From contig NZ_JAUZQF010000005.1 of the NCBI RefSeq assembly GCF_030718205.1, positions 124,001 to 188,000 on the forward strand: a stretch of DNA of 64,000 nucleotides, read 5' to 3'. Made by a program: the position numbers and the translations under genes. The notes beneath the pieces are model-generated. The model did no database searches and was not told where the DNA came from. It was given only the letters and a program-made list of their open reading frames with translations. This document shows positions 16,919-25,222 of the stretch, in pieces (within the stretch, counting starts at the first letter, position 1; each line of letters opens with the position of its first letter). Source of the DNA: Nonomuraea turcica. GTDB lineage: Bacteria; Actinomycetota; Actinomycetes; Streptosporangiales; Streptosporangiaceae.

Positions 16919-17905
16919 GTGTCCCCACGCCCGAAGGCGCTGTTCGCCATGCGCGAGGAACATCTCGCGCTGCTCTTCCCCGCGCCCTTGCTGCGGCGGC
17001 TGGACACACTGGCCGACATCGACGTGACGCTGGTCGCCGAGCACTTCGACGATCCGCGCCTGGACCTGTCCGAGACCGAGATCCTCATCACCGGCTGGGG
17101 CTGCCCCACGCTCGACGAGGCCGTCCTGGCCCGCGCGCCCCGCCTGCGCGGCGTGCTGCACGCCGCCGGCTCGGTGAAATCCCTGGTCACACCCGCCTGC
17201 TGGGAGCGCGGCCTGCTGATCTCCTCCGCCGCCGAGGCCAACGCCGTCCCGGTGGCCGAGTACACCGTCGCCGCCGTCCTCATGGCCGGCAAGGGAATCT
17301 TCGCCCTGAACGAGCGTTACCAGCGCGAACGCACCTTCACCCTGGCCGAGATCCAGCCGTCCATCGGCAACAACGGCCGGACGGTCGGCATCGTCGGCGC
17401 CTCGCGCATCGGCCGCAAGGTGATCGACCTGCTCTCCCCCTACGACCTGGACCTGTGCGTCTACGACCCCTACACCCTGGTCCCCGGCGTCCGGCAGGTG
17501 TCACTGGAGGAACTGCTGCGCACCAGCGACATCGTCAGCCTGCACGCCCCCGCCACCCCGGAGACCACGCACATGCTGGATCGCGAGCGGCTGGCGCTGC
17601 TCCAGGACGGCGCGGTGCTGATCAACACCGCGCGCGGATCGCTGGTCGACACCGACGCCCTCATCGCCGAGCTGAAGTCGGGCCGGCTGTCCGCGGTCCT
17701 CGACGTGACCGAGCCGGAGCCGCTGCCGGCGGACTCGCCGCTGTTCGACCTGCCCAACGCCTTCCTCACCCCGCACATCGCCGGCTCCCACGGCAACGAA
17801 CTCGCCCGGATGGGCACCGCCGTGGTGGACGAGCTGGAACGATTGATCGCCGGGTCGCCGCTGGTGTACCAGGTGACACACGACGACCTGGAAAGGGCCG
17901 CCTGA
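16919..17905 (+). CDS. D-isomer-specific 2-hydroxyacid dehydrogenase
   Basis: 328 aa from a GTG at 16919 with GGAGG 7 bases before. The NAD-binding motif is TVGIVGASRIGRKVIDLL (GxxxxG variant, residues 156-172). The catalytic triad of the family is visible: R239 in NTARGSLVD, E265 in VTEPEPLP and H286 in TPHIAGS. It oxidises or reduces a 2-hydroxy/2-keto acid. It heads a set with an aminotransferase and a ThuA protein, so the natural substrate may be a sugar-derived keto acid. Cytoplasmic. Confidence 0.88.
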   Translation: MSPRPKALFAMREEHLALLFPAPLLRRLDTLADIDVTLVAEHFDDPRLDLSETEILITGWGCPTLDEAVLARAPRLRGVLHAAGSVKSLVTPACWERGLLISSAAEANAVPVAEYTVAAVLMAGKGIFALNERYQRERTFTLAEIQPSIGNNGRTVGIVGASRIGRKVIDLLSPYDLDLCVYDPYTLVPGVRQVSLEELLRTSDIVSLHAPATPETTHMLDRERLALLQDGAVLINTARGSLVDTDALIAELKSGRLSAVLDVTEPEPLPADSPLFDLPNAFLTPHIAGSHGNELARMGTAVVDELERLIAGSPLVYQVTHDDLERAA

Positions 17906-17957
17906 AACGGGCGCCTTTACGTTGTAGATTAAGTTCTGGGCGTCCTACCCTTGCCTC

Positions 17958-18974
17958 ATGGACATCGCCACAGCAGGCCGGCTCTGGGACGCCGACCCGG
18001 GCTGGCTCAACACCGCCTCCTACGGACTGCCCCCGCGCCGCGCCTTCGAGGAGCTCCAAGCCGTGCTGGCCGACTGGCGGCACGGCTCCAGCGACTGGAC
18101 GCCCTGGGACACCCGCGTAGGCCGCTCGCGCGCCGCGTTCGCCCGCATGATCGGCGCGCCGGCCGCGGACGTGGCCGTGAGCTCGACCGTCTCGCAGATC
18201 ATGTCCGTCGTGGCCACGGCGCTGCCGCCGGGCGCCCGCGTCGTGGTCCCGGACATCGAATTCACCAGCAACCTGTTCCCGTGGGCCGTCGCGGCCGAGG
18301 TCGAGACCGTCCCCGCCGACCGGCTGGCCGACGCGATCAGCGGCTCGACCGCCGCCGTGGCCTTCAGCCTGGTCCAGTCCGCCACCGGATCCGTCGCCCC
18401 GCTCGCCGACATCGTGGCCGCCGCCCGCGCCCACGACGCCCTGGTCATCGCCGACGGGTCTCAGGCGTGCGGCTGGCTGCCCGTGGACGTCGACGAGGGC
18501 CTCGACGTGCTGGCGTGCGCGGCGTACAAGTGGCTCATGGCGCCGCGCGGCGCCGCCTTCGGCTACCTGTCGCCGCGGGTGCGCGAGCGCATGCGCCCGC
18601 TGGCCGCCGGCTGGTACGCCGGCGCCGGCGAGGCGTACTACGGCCTGCCGATGCGCCTGGCCCCCGACGCCCGCGCGTTCGACCTGTCACCGGCGTGGTT
18701 CTCCTACGTGGGCGCCGCCCCGGCCATCGAGCTGCTCAACGAGCTGGGCGTCAAACGGGTCCACGACCACAACGTGGCCCTGGCCAACCGTTTCCGCACC
18801 GGCCTGGGCCTGGAGCCGGGCGACAGCGCCATCGTGTCCGTGGACGCGCCCGGCGAGCGGCTGGAGGCCGCCGGGATCCGCGCGGCCGTGCGGGCGGGCC
18901 GGGTGCGGGCCAGCTTCCACGTCTACACCACCGCCGACGACGTCGATCGTGCTCTGGACGTGCTGAACGGGTGA
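17958..18974 (+). CDS. Aminotransferase class V-fold PLP enzyme
   Basis: 338 aa. PLP-binding residues are in place: D166 and Q169 in [11 protein letters not shown] and the Schiff-base lysine K191 in [11 protein letters not shown]. The family includes cysteine desulfurase, kynureninase and isopenicillin-N epimerase-like enzymes; this one is closest in style to the short epimerase-like group. It lies 52 bases after the dehydrogenase. The intervening DNA carries the 17-base motif also found near 50,251. Confidence 0.85.
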   Translation: MDIATAGRLWDADPGWLNTASYGLPPRRAFEELQAVLADWRHGSSDWTPWDTRVGRSRAAFARMIGAPAADVAVSSTVSQIMSVVATALPPGARVVVPDIEFTSNLFPWAVAAEVETVPADRLADAISGSTAAVAFSLVQSATGSVAPLADIVAAARAHDALVIADGSQACGWLPVDVDEGLDVLACAAYKWLMAPRGAAFGYLSPRVRERMRPLAAGWYAGAGEAYYGLPMRLAPDARAFDLSPAWFSYVGAAPAIELLNELGVKRVHDHNVALANRFRTGLGLEPGDSAIVSVDAPGERLEAAGIRAAVRAGRVRASFHVYTTADDVDRALDVLNG

Positions 18975-19026
18975 TCTCGCGGGTACGAGGGCGATGACGC
19001 ACGACACGTACCGGAGGGAAGCGCGG

Positions 19027-19752
19027 ATGGCCGTCAACGTCACCGTCTGGAGCGAGAACTACCACGAACCCCGCGAGGAGGACGTACGCCGCCGCTACCC
19101 CGACGGCATCCACGGCGCGATCGCGGCCGGGCTGACCGAGGTGCTGGGCGATCGCGTCCGCGTCCGCACCGCCGTGCTGGAGGACCCCGAGCACGGCCTG
19201 ACGGACGAGACCCTGGCCCAGACCGACGTGCTGACCTGGTGGGGGCACATGGCGCACGAGGAGGTGGACGACAAGGTCGTGGAGCGGGTGCGGCGGCGCG
19301 TGCTCGGCGGGATGGGCCTGCTGGTGCTGCACTCCGGCCACTACTCCAAGATCTTCCGTTCGCTGATGGGCACCACCTGCACCCTGAACTGGCGGGACGC
19401 CGGGGAGCGCGAGCTGGTGTGGACGGTCTCCCCCGGCCACCCGATCGCCCGCGACATCCCCCGCCCGCTGATCATCGACCGCCAGGAGACCTACGGCGAG
19501 CCGTTCGACGTCCCGGAGCCCGACGAATTGGTCTTCATCAGCTCCTTCAGCGGCGGTGAGGTGTTCCGCAGCGGCTGCTGCTACCGCAGAGGGCTGGGCA
19601 GGATCTTCTACTTCGCCCCGGGTGACCAGGAATATCCCGTCTACCATCACCCCGATGTGCGCCGTGTGCTGGCCAACGCCGTCCTGTGGGCCGCCCCGGA
19701 GCACGGCGTCACCGAGCCGCCGCAGAACGCCCACACCTCCATCCAGTGGTAG
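19027..19752 (+). CDS. ThuA domain protein (trehalose-utilisation type, class I amidotransferase-like fold)
   Basis: 241 aa. ATG at 19027 is chosen for GGAGGG 8 bases upstream over the one at 18994. The ThuA pattern is seen in [95 protein letters not shown]. ThuA proteins act in disaccharide and polyol catabolism together with Gfo/Idh/MocA oxidoreductases. Exactly such a gene follows here, but it is broken. Confidence 0.9.
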   Translation: MAVNVTVWSENYHEPREEDVRRRYPDGIHGAIAAGLTEVLGDRVRVRTAVLEDPEHGLTDETLAQTDVLTWWGHMAHEEVDDKVVERVRRRVLGGMGLLVLHSGHYSKIFRSLMGTTCTLNWRDAGERELVWTVSPGHPIARDIPRPLIIDRQETYGEPFDVPEPDELVFISSFSGGEVFRSGCCYRRGLGRIFYFAPGDQEYPVYHHPDVRRVLANAVLWAAPEHGVTEPPQNAHTSIQW

Positions 19753-19771
19753 GCCCAGTGATAGGAAACGC

Positions 19772-20255
19772 ATGACGTTCGCGACCATCGACGCGGACCG
19801 GCCGCTACGCGGCGTGGTGGCCGGCGCCGATCCGGTGTCCGTCTACTGCGAGTCGTTGGACCTGATATCCGGCCGCCTGCTCGGCGACCGCGATCTTCGA
19901 GATGACCGGCGAGCTGCGCTACACCTTCACTGGGCGCTGGTCGGCGCCGGGCCGGCCGACGTCGTGGACGGGCAGTTGGCGGGCGGGCGGCACGCGCGGC
20001 ACCGCCTGCTGGGACGGCGATCCGACCGCGGAGCCGGCCAAGGGGCACGTGTTGCGGCCGTACAAGCAGGAGCCCGACCCGCACCCCGGTCGCAGCCGCT
20101 ACGCCGGCCTCGCCGAAGGGCAGGAGGAGTTCGTGACGGGGCTGCGGACGGGACGGCCGCCGCAGGGCGACTGCCACGACAACATCCGAAATGTGGCCAT
20201 GGTGACGGCGGCCCTGGAGTCGGCGCGTACGGGATCGCGGGTGGCGATCGTCTAA
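19772..20255 (+). pseudogene. Remnant of a Gfo/Idh/MocA-family oxidoreductase
   Basis: Only the C-terminal part of the family is recognisable, in two frames. From the ATG at 19772 the first frame reads GADPVSVYCES. The alignment then continues in another frame from about 19885: SATAIFEMTGELRYTFTGRWSAPG, then GTACWDGD, and ends RNVAMVTAALESARTGSRVAIV. At least one frameshift lies near 19,865-19,885, and the Rossmann NAD-binding half (about 200 residues) is missing. An ATG-initiated ORF (19902-20255, 117 aa) could still be translated but could not bind NAD. It followed the ThuA gene, a usual pairing. Confidence 0.75.
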
Positions 20256-20293
20256 GCCGGGTAGGCGTGGGTCTCAGCGATCTTGACCGAGGC

Positions 20294-20550
20294 TCAGATG
20301 TACTGGCCAGGGGCCAGGTCGAGGGCGGCCGGGGTGATGTCGACGAACGCGGCGAGGGCCTTGGCCGCGGGCAGGGCACCTGCTCGGCGCAGAGCGCGAC
20401 CTTCACCTTGGGGTCGGCGAGGTCCTTCAGCTCGTCGACCTTGGCCGGATTGCCGCCCGGCACCGCGATCTGCAGGTCGTTCCGCGCGAACGTGACCGGC
20501 GCGCTCGTCAGGGACGCATCCGTGACGTCGCTGATCCGGAACGTCGTCAT
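20294..20550 (-). pseudogene. modA: Fragment of a molybdate-binding protein gene (ModA-like)
   Basis: On the minus strand the frame from 20550 reads TSAPVTFARNDLQIAVPGG, then PAKVDELKDLADPKVKVALC and AEQVPC, which is the middle of ModA. The match then shifts frame near 20,375 and continues AAKALAAFVDITPAALDL to a TGA at 20294. About 85 of some 260 residues survive, with neither a signal peptide nor a C-terminal half. No molybdate permease is nearby. It is debris next to the TnpB element. Confidence 0.65.
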
Positions 20551-20859
20551 AAGGCACCACCATCTACCGCACATGCCAACCAGAAGAAGGCAGTAGATCT
20601 GCATTCGCAATGTGATGGGCATCATGTCATCGCATCAGCGAGAGCTGGATGTGGGACGGCCGGTGCAGGAGGGATCGCAGGGCGGGTGCGCGAGTGCGCG
20701 CGACTGCTCCCAGATGCGGACTCGGACCCGGATAGCCACATGCTCGACCCGATGGACACCGCGGTGCCAGCCGCGGCCTATGGCGAGGCTGACCAGGCTT
20801 CGACACCTTCGGAAATCAGTAGAGGCTTCCCACAGCAGTGATCTGGATCACGCGATAGT
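20551..20859. other. Non-coding stretch left of the TnpB gene
   Basis: No convincing gene in either strand. It should contain the left end of the insertion element, but I could not define the boundary. TAGTAT at 20852-20857 could serve as a -10 for the nearly leaderless tnpB. Confidence 0.4.
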
Positions 20860-22104
20860 ATGTTCGATGTGAAACTGGTGGTGCAGGTGAAACTGCTGCC
20901 AACGGCTGAGCAGGCCGAGGCGCTGGAGTCGACCCTGCATCAGCTCAACCAGGCCGCCTCCCAGGTCTCCCAGCTCGCCTTCCACACCAAGACACTCGGA
21001 GTGCACGGGCTGCGCCGCCGGGTCTACGGTGAGCTGAAGGCCACCGGGCTCGGAGCACAACAGGCCCAGCATGTGATCAAAAAGGTGGTCGACGCCTACA
21101 CGAGCCTGCGGGGGCTGATCCGTAACGGCCGGCTGACGGGCCGGCGGCGGCGGAGGGCCGAGTCCGAGCCGATCATCTTCCGGCCGAAGGCGGCCCATCC
21201 GTTCGATGACCGCTGCCTGTCGTGGTTGCACGATGCCCGCACGGTGTCGATCTGGACAGTGCGGGGCCGGGTGAAGGACATCACCTTCACCGGCTCGCCC
21301 GACCAGCTCAAGGCTCTCGCCGCCTACCGGCAGGGCGAGTCCGACCTGCTGCTGCGCGACGGGACCTGGTATCTGATCGCCACCTGCGAGATCCCCGAGG
21401 CTCGGCTCGAGACCGATCCGGACGGCTGGATCGGGGTGGACCGGGGGATCGTCAACCTGGCCACCACCAGCGACGGGATCAACTACAGCGGGCAGAAACT
21501 CACCGGTTACCGTCGCAAGATGGCCCGGGTGCGGGCCGAGTTGCAGGCCAAGGGCACCAAGTCCGCCCGCCGGAAACTGAAGCGGCGCGCCAAGCGGGAG
21601 CGCCGCTTCGCCACCCAGACCAATCATGTGATCGCCAACGAGATCGTGGCCGATGCGCAGCGCACCGGACGCGGCATCGCCGTCGAGGAACTGGCGGGGA
21701 TCCGCGACCGGGTACGGCTTTGGCCATCCCAGCGGGCCACGCTCTCGTCCTGGCCGTTCCACCAACTCGGCGAGTTCCTCGCCTACAAGGCACGCCGCGC
21801 CGGTGTCGCCTTCGTGGAGGTGGATCCGGCCTACACCTCGCAGATGTGCCCGAACCGGTGGTGCGGGCACACCGCGCGAGGCAACCGTCCCACCAGGGAC
21901 AGCTTTCGTTGCGGGTCGTGCGGGTTCGCTGGACCGGCCGACCACATCGCCGCGCTCAACGTCGCAAGGCGGGCCAGCGCGGTGTGGGCATTCGTCAACA
22001 TGCCCAACGAGCCCGCCGTGGCAAGCGGGCTCAGTGCGTCCCGAGCCGGTCACCCAGACCGGACCGAGAGGCGCAAGCCCAGGGCCTCAGCCCTGGGTCG
22101 TTGA
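20860..22104 (+). CDS. tnpB: TnpB RNA-guided nuclease (IS605 OrfB family)
   Basis: 414 aa, full length for the family. The N-terminal helix-turn-helix/WED region is basic (RLTGRRRRRAES). The RuvC-like site is intact: D194 in GVDRGIVNL, E276 in IAVEELAGI and D361 in ADHIAALN. The zinc-ribbon cysteines are C330, C335, C351 and C354. TnpB proteins cut DNA with a guide RNA made from the element's right end, so the catalytic set suggests an active nuclease. The stop codon lies within the right-end motif TTGAC. No good ribosome site precedes the ATG. Confidence 0.93.
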   Translation: MFDVKLVVQVKLLPTAEQAEALESTLHQLNQAASQVSQLAFHTKTLGVHGLRRRVYGELKATGLGAQQAQHVIKKVVDAYTSLRGLIRNGRLTGRRRRRAESEPIIFRPKAAHPFDDRCLSWLHDARTVSIWTVRGRVKDITFTGSPDQLKALAAYRQGESDLLLRDGTWYLIATCEIPEARLETDPDGWIGVDRGIVNLATTSDGINYSGQKLTGYRRKMARVRAELQAKGTKSARRKLKRRAKRERRFATQTNHVIANEIVADAQRTGRGIAVEELAGIRDRVRLWPSQRATLSSWPFHQLGEFLAYKARRAGVAFVEVDPAYTSQMCPNRWCGHTARGNRPTRDSFRCGSCGFAGPADHIAALNVARRASAVWAFVNMPNEPAVASGLSASRAGHPDRTERRKPRASALGR

Positions 22105-22105
22105 C
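20860..22105 (+). mobile_element. IS200/IS605-group element carrying tnpB only (IS1341-like)
   Basis: The element consists of tnpB plus a right-end hairpin (22078-22097) and terminates at about TTGAC, 22101-22105. No tnpA (Y1 transposase) is adjacent, so movement would need one in trans. The right boundary is inferred because the sequence immediately beyond is the coding sequence of the candidate GH183 gene on the other strand, which breaks off there. The left boundary is not resolved and may lie in 20551-20859. Confidence 0.65.
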
Positions 22106-22125
22106 AGGGTGGTTTCGCTGGCCCC
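22030..22125 (+). ncRNA. Putative reRNA (omega RNA) scaffold end and natural guide
   Basis: CCCAGGG (22078-22084) and CCCTGGG (22091-22097) form a 7-bp stem with loop CCTCAG, followed by TCGTTGAC. This hairpin plus TTGAC at the end of tnpB is the usual right end of such elements and the 3' part of the guide scaffold. The bases beyond 22105 (AGGGTGGTTTCGCTGG...) would be the guide, and they match the interrupted neighbour gene itself. The 5' end of the RNA is not visible; the start given is nominal. Confidence 0.45.
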
Positions 22126-23871
22126 GTGGGCGAAGGTGACGACGTCGTCCTTGCCGTCACCGGTGACATCGGCCGGCGAGCCGCCGAACATCTTCCCCGA
22201 GGCGCCCGTGTAGTAGACCTCCAGCTCGGCGATCGAGGTGAACGTTCGGGTGCCGCCGGGGGCGCCGATGATCCGCACGCCGTCCCCGTCCACCGGGTCG
22301 AACCCCAGCTCGTACGCCCGGTTCGGCCCCGCCGTGTTGTTGTACGGGTAGTCCGGCGTGATCCGCAGCCCGCTCACGGCCACCCACTGGTGGTCCCGGC
22401 GCACCTGCACCCGCAGGTTCCCGGCGAACCAGCCGCCGTCGCCGAACATCTGCCCGCTGGTGAAGACGACCTTGTTCATCAGGTACTCGCGCGGCCACGT
22501 GTATCCCCACCAGCTCGCGCCTTTGCGTTCGTCGTTCCAGTCGTCCTCGCTGTGGGACCTGTTGCCGTCGTTGTAGAACGCGGTGGTGCCGTAGTGCATG
22601 GCCCGCTCGACGCCCACGGTGCCGGGCTCCCTGGCCAGGTTCCTGCCGCCGTCCGGCTGGTTGCCCGGTGTCGTGTCGGTGTGCGGCTCCAGGCGCATCT
22701 TGCGCAGCGAGAACGTGTACGCCCAGTGCTCGCCCGCCGGGTAGCCGCCGCCGCACGGGCAGACGTTCGACTGCAGCCACATCGACTTGCCGTCGGCGCT
22801 GATGTACTTCGACGGGATCGTCGTGGCGTACCCGCCGTGCTTGGTCCTCGTCCACGGATAGCCGCCGAAGTCCTTGCTCGCGACGTGCTTCCACGGGCCC
22901 CACGGCGTGGGCGACTCGTAGAACTCGAAGGTGTACTCGGTCCACGAGGTGTAGATGTAGCGGTCGAGCGGCTTGTTGTAGACGACGCCGCCCTGGCTGA
23001 TCACGCTCAGGTTCCTGACCCGGCCTGCGGTGTAGATGTCCGGGTAGAGGCGCCGGTCGTCGTGGAGTACGGCAACGCGCCGGCCGATGTCCGACGACCA
23101 GGTGGGCGTGCCGGAGGCGGTGAAGCCGCTGACGAACTGCCAGGCCGACCGGTTCTGCACGGAGTCCCTGGGCACGCGGGCCAGCCACACGTCCACGGGG
23201 TCGGGCACACGGTTCGCGAACGAGTCGCGCCAGTTGTGGTCCATCCCGTACGCGTACAAGTAGCCGTCGGGCGCGTTGGCGTACGCCTTCCCGTAGTCCA
23301 GGAACATGATCGTGGTGAACACGCCGTTGCCGAACATCGGCGCCGACCGGTCCCACGTCCACGTCCTGCCGTGGTCAGTGGACCTGGCGATGGTGGCCGC
23401 GGGGGCGTCGTCGAAGTCCAGGGCCAGGTCCTGCACGGCGAGGTAGAGGGTGCCGTCGACGCAGGCCATGCCGGTCGGCTTGCGCGTGTGGTTCGCCGTC
23501 CACACCTGGCCGACGTTGTCGCCGATGGGCAGCTGCGCGCCGGTCAGGTTGCCCGGCATGCCGGAGATGCGGGCCACACCGATGTCGCTGTACGTGTTGG
23601 CGAAGCCGATGCCGTCGCCGTAGGCGGTGTAGACGTTGTCGTCGTCGGACCAGCAGTTCGGCCACAGGTCGCCGTGGTTGCGGTTGTCGCCGACGGCCGG
23701 GGCGCCGACCGAGGCGGCCGAGTCGACCTGCACCGTCGAGAAGAACGTGCTGGGCGGCGGCGACGTCGCCGCCCCGGCCGTCTCTGGGGCCGCTCCCGTA
23801 ACCGTCATTGCGGCCGCGACGAGCAGGGCCGCCAGGCCCGCGCCCAGGCGTCGTCGAAGGGTCGAATACAT
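22087..23871 (-). CDS. Exported DUF4185-like beta-propeller hydrolase (candidate GH183 endo-D-arabinanase), C-terminus cut by TnpB element
   Basis: 594 aa. Sec signal at 1-34 (LAALLVAAAMTVTGAAP..AGAA). Residues about 45-405 look like a five-bladed propeller: HGDLWPNCWSDDDNVYTAYGDG, an Asp-box STDHGRTWTW, and later blades with YIYTSWTEYTFEFYESPTPWGPW. About 420-555 is a discoidin-type module. An FG-GAP repeat (ADVTGDGKDDVVTFAHG) starts and stops abruptly: the last residues (TTQG) and the stop are supplied by the insertion element. DUF4185 proteins include endo-alpha-D-arabinanases (GH183); the family call here is from pattern, not a search. It is divergent from a LacI gene and has the locus operator at 23953-23970. 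The likely catalytic propeller is intact. Confidence 0.55.
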   Translation of the reverse strand: MYSTLRRRLGAGLAALLVAAAMTVTGAAPETAGAATSPPPSTFFSTVQVDSAASVGAPAVGDNRNHGDLWPNCWSDDDNVYTAYGDGIGFANTYSDIGVARISGMPGNLTGAQLPIGDNVGQVWTANHTRKPTGMACVDGTLYLAVQDLALDFDDAPAATIARSTDHGRTWTWDRSAPMFGNGVFTTIMFLDYGKAYANAPDGYLYAYGMDHNWRDSFANRVPDPVDVWLARVPRDSVQNRSAWQFVSGFTASGTPTWSSDIGRRVAVLHDDRRLYPDIYTAGRVRNLSVISQGGVVYNKPLDRYIYTSWTEYTFEFYESPTPWGPWKHVASKDFGGYPWTRTKHGGYATTIPSKYISADGKSMWLQSNVCPCGGGYPAGEHWAYTFSLRKMRLEPHTDTTPGNQPDGGRNLAREPGTVGVERAMHYGTTAFYNDGNRSHSEDDWNDERKGASWWGYTWPREYLMNKVVFTSGQMFGDGGWFAGNLRVQVRRDHQWVAVSGLRITPDYPYNNTAGPNRAYELGFDPVDGDGVRIIGAPGGTRTFTSIAELEVYYTGASGKMFGGSPADVTGDGKDDVVTFAHGASETTLSTTQG

Positions 23872-23952
23872 GACTTCTCCAGGCAGTCCGGTGGCCCCTG
23901 AGCGCGCGGCAGTCAGGGGTCGCGAGGGTGGGGGGTTAAGGGAGAAGAGCTG

Positions 23953-24003
23953 TGAGCAATCGATTTCTCACGGAAGGTACAATCGCCGCCTGACAGCCGT
24001 CAA
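23953..24003 (-). promoter_or_regulatory. Promoter and LacI operator of the candidate GH183 gene
   Basis: TGAGCAATCGATTTCTCA at 23953-23970 is an 18-bp palindrome with one mismatched pair. On the minus strand it lies just downstream of TTGACG (24003-23998) and a possible -10 (TTGTAC/TGTACC, 23982-23976, spacer 15-16). The same -35 and operator layout is found at 34010-34071 and 43865-43913, so repression by blocking transcription start is expected. Confidence 0.7.
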
Positions 24004-24120
24004 GCCCTGAGTTGTCGAGATTTCAGTCGGGGTATGAGGGACAGCGTGCTGCTGCGCTCGCCGTAGGCGGCCGCAGAGCGGCGGCATTGTAGGTCTCCGC
24101 GATGGTAGAAACTTGGTTCG

Positions 24121-25095
24121 ATGGCCACTATCTACGATGTCGCCCGCGAGGCCGGCGTATCCGCCGCCACCGTCTCACGCGTGCTCAACGGCGCCCGCAC
24201 GGTCGACCCCGCCATGGTCGCGCGCGTGCTCACCGCCGTCCGAGAGCTCGGCTACCGCCCCAACGCGGTGGCCAGAAACCTGCGGCGCAGCCGCACCACC
24301 CTCTGGGCGGTGATCATCTCGGACATCGGCAACCCGTTCTTCACCGCCACCGTCCGCGGGATCGAGGACGTCGCCCAGCAGGCCGGCTACTCGGTCGTGC
24401 TGTGCAACAGCGACGAGGACCCGGCCAAGGAGGAGACGTATGTCGCGGCGGCGCTGAGCGAGCAGATGGCCGGCGTGATCATCTCCTCGTCGGGGAGCGT
24501 CAAGGCCGCCAAGACCCTGCTCGAGTCGCCTGTCCCCGTCGTCGCCATCGACCGCGAGCTCCCGCGCGGCGAGGTGGACACGGTCGTGGTGGACAACGAA
24601 GCGGGCGCGCGCACGGCCACGGAGCATCTCCTTACGGCCGGCTACCGGCGGATCGCGTGCATCACGGGGCCCGAGGGCGTGAGCACCGCCGACCTGCGCC
24701 TGCGGGGCTACGCGGGGGCCCTGCCGGGCGAGCCGCTGGTGGTGCGCACGGACTTCCGCGAGCAGGGCGGATACGACGCCATGACCTCACTGCTGTCCTC
24801 CTCCGATCGTCCGGACGCGGTGTTCGTGGCCAACAACCTCATGGCGGTGGGGGCGCTGCGGTGTCTGGCCGATCGGGGTGTGGACGTGCCCGGGGAGATG
24901 GGGCTGGTCGGGTTCGACGAGATCCCGTGGGCGGATCTCGTCCGGCCGACGCTGACGACGGTGGCGCAGCCGACGTACGAGCTGGGGCGCATGGCCGCCC
25001 GCCTCCTGGTGGACCGCATCGCCACCCCGGCCGCCAAACCCGCCAAGGTCGTCCTCCCCGCCGAGCTCCGCCCCCGCCAGAGCAGCGCCCGCTGA
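24121..25095 (+). CDS. LacI-family repressor (D-arabinan locus, copy 1)
   Basis: 324 aa. HTH at 4-24 (IYDVAREAGVSAATVSRVLNG), hinge helix RPNAVARNLRR, then a periplasmic-binding-protein-like effector domain with SDIGNPFFTATVRGIEDVAQQAGYSVVLC. The recognition helix is identical to that of the LacI at 38600-39601, and the two proteins are sisters. This copy is about nine residues shorter near residue 205 (LRGYAGALPGEPLVV). Divergent from the candidate GH183 gene and convergent with the D-arabinose operon. Likely binds TGAGnAATCGATTnCTCA. Confidence 0.92.
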   Translation: MATIYDVAREAGVSAATVSRVLNGARTVDPAMVARVLTAVRELGYRPNAVARNLRRSRTTLWAVIISDIGNPFFTATVRGIEDVAQQAGYSVVLCNSDEDPAKEETYVAAALSEQMAGVIISSSGSVKAAKTLLESPVPVVAIDRELPRGEVDTVVVDNEAGARTATEHLLTAGYRRIACITGPEGVSTADLRLRGYAGALPGEPLVVRTDFREQGGYDAMTSLLSSSDRPDAVFVANNLMAVGALRCLADRGVDVPGEMGLVGFDEIPWADLVRPTLTTVAQPTYELGRMAARLLVDRIATPAAKPAKVVLPAELRPRQSSAR

Positions 25096-25222
25096 CCCGC
25101 GGCGCCCAGGTCTCGTCCCGCACCGCACCCGGACCGGGTCGGGTACGTTCTCGCGCGGGCAGGGTGCGTGCCGACCCGGGCCCGGTGCGTCCCGCCGCGG
25201 GTCTGGTGCGCCCCGGCGCGGG

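Noticed and set aside
22087..23871. Sialidase assignment for the exported propeller protein
   Set aside because: Only one Asp-box is present and the sialidase arginine triad was not recognised; the DUF4185-like pattern and operon context fit better.
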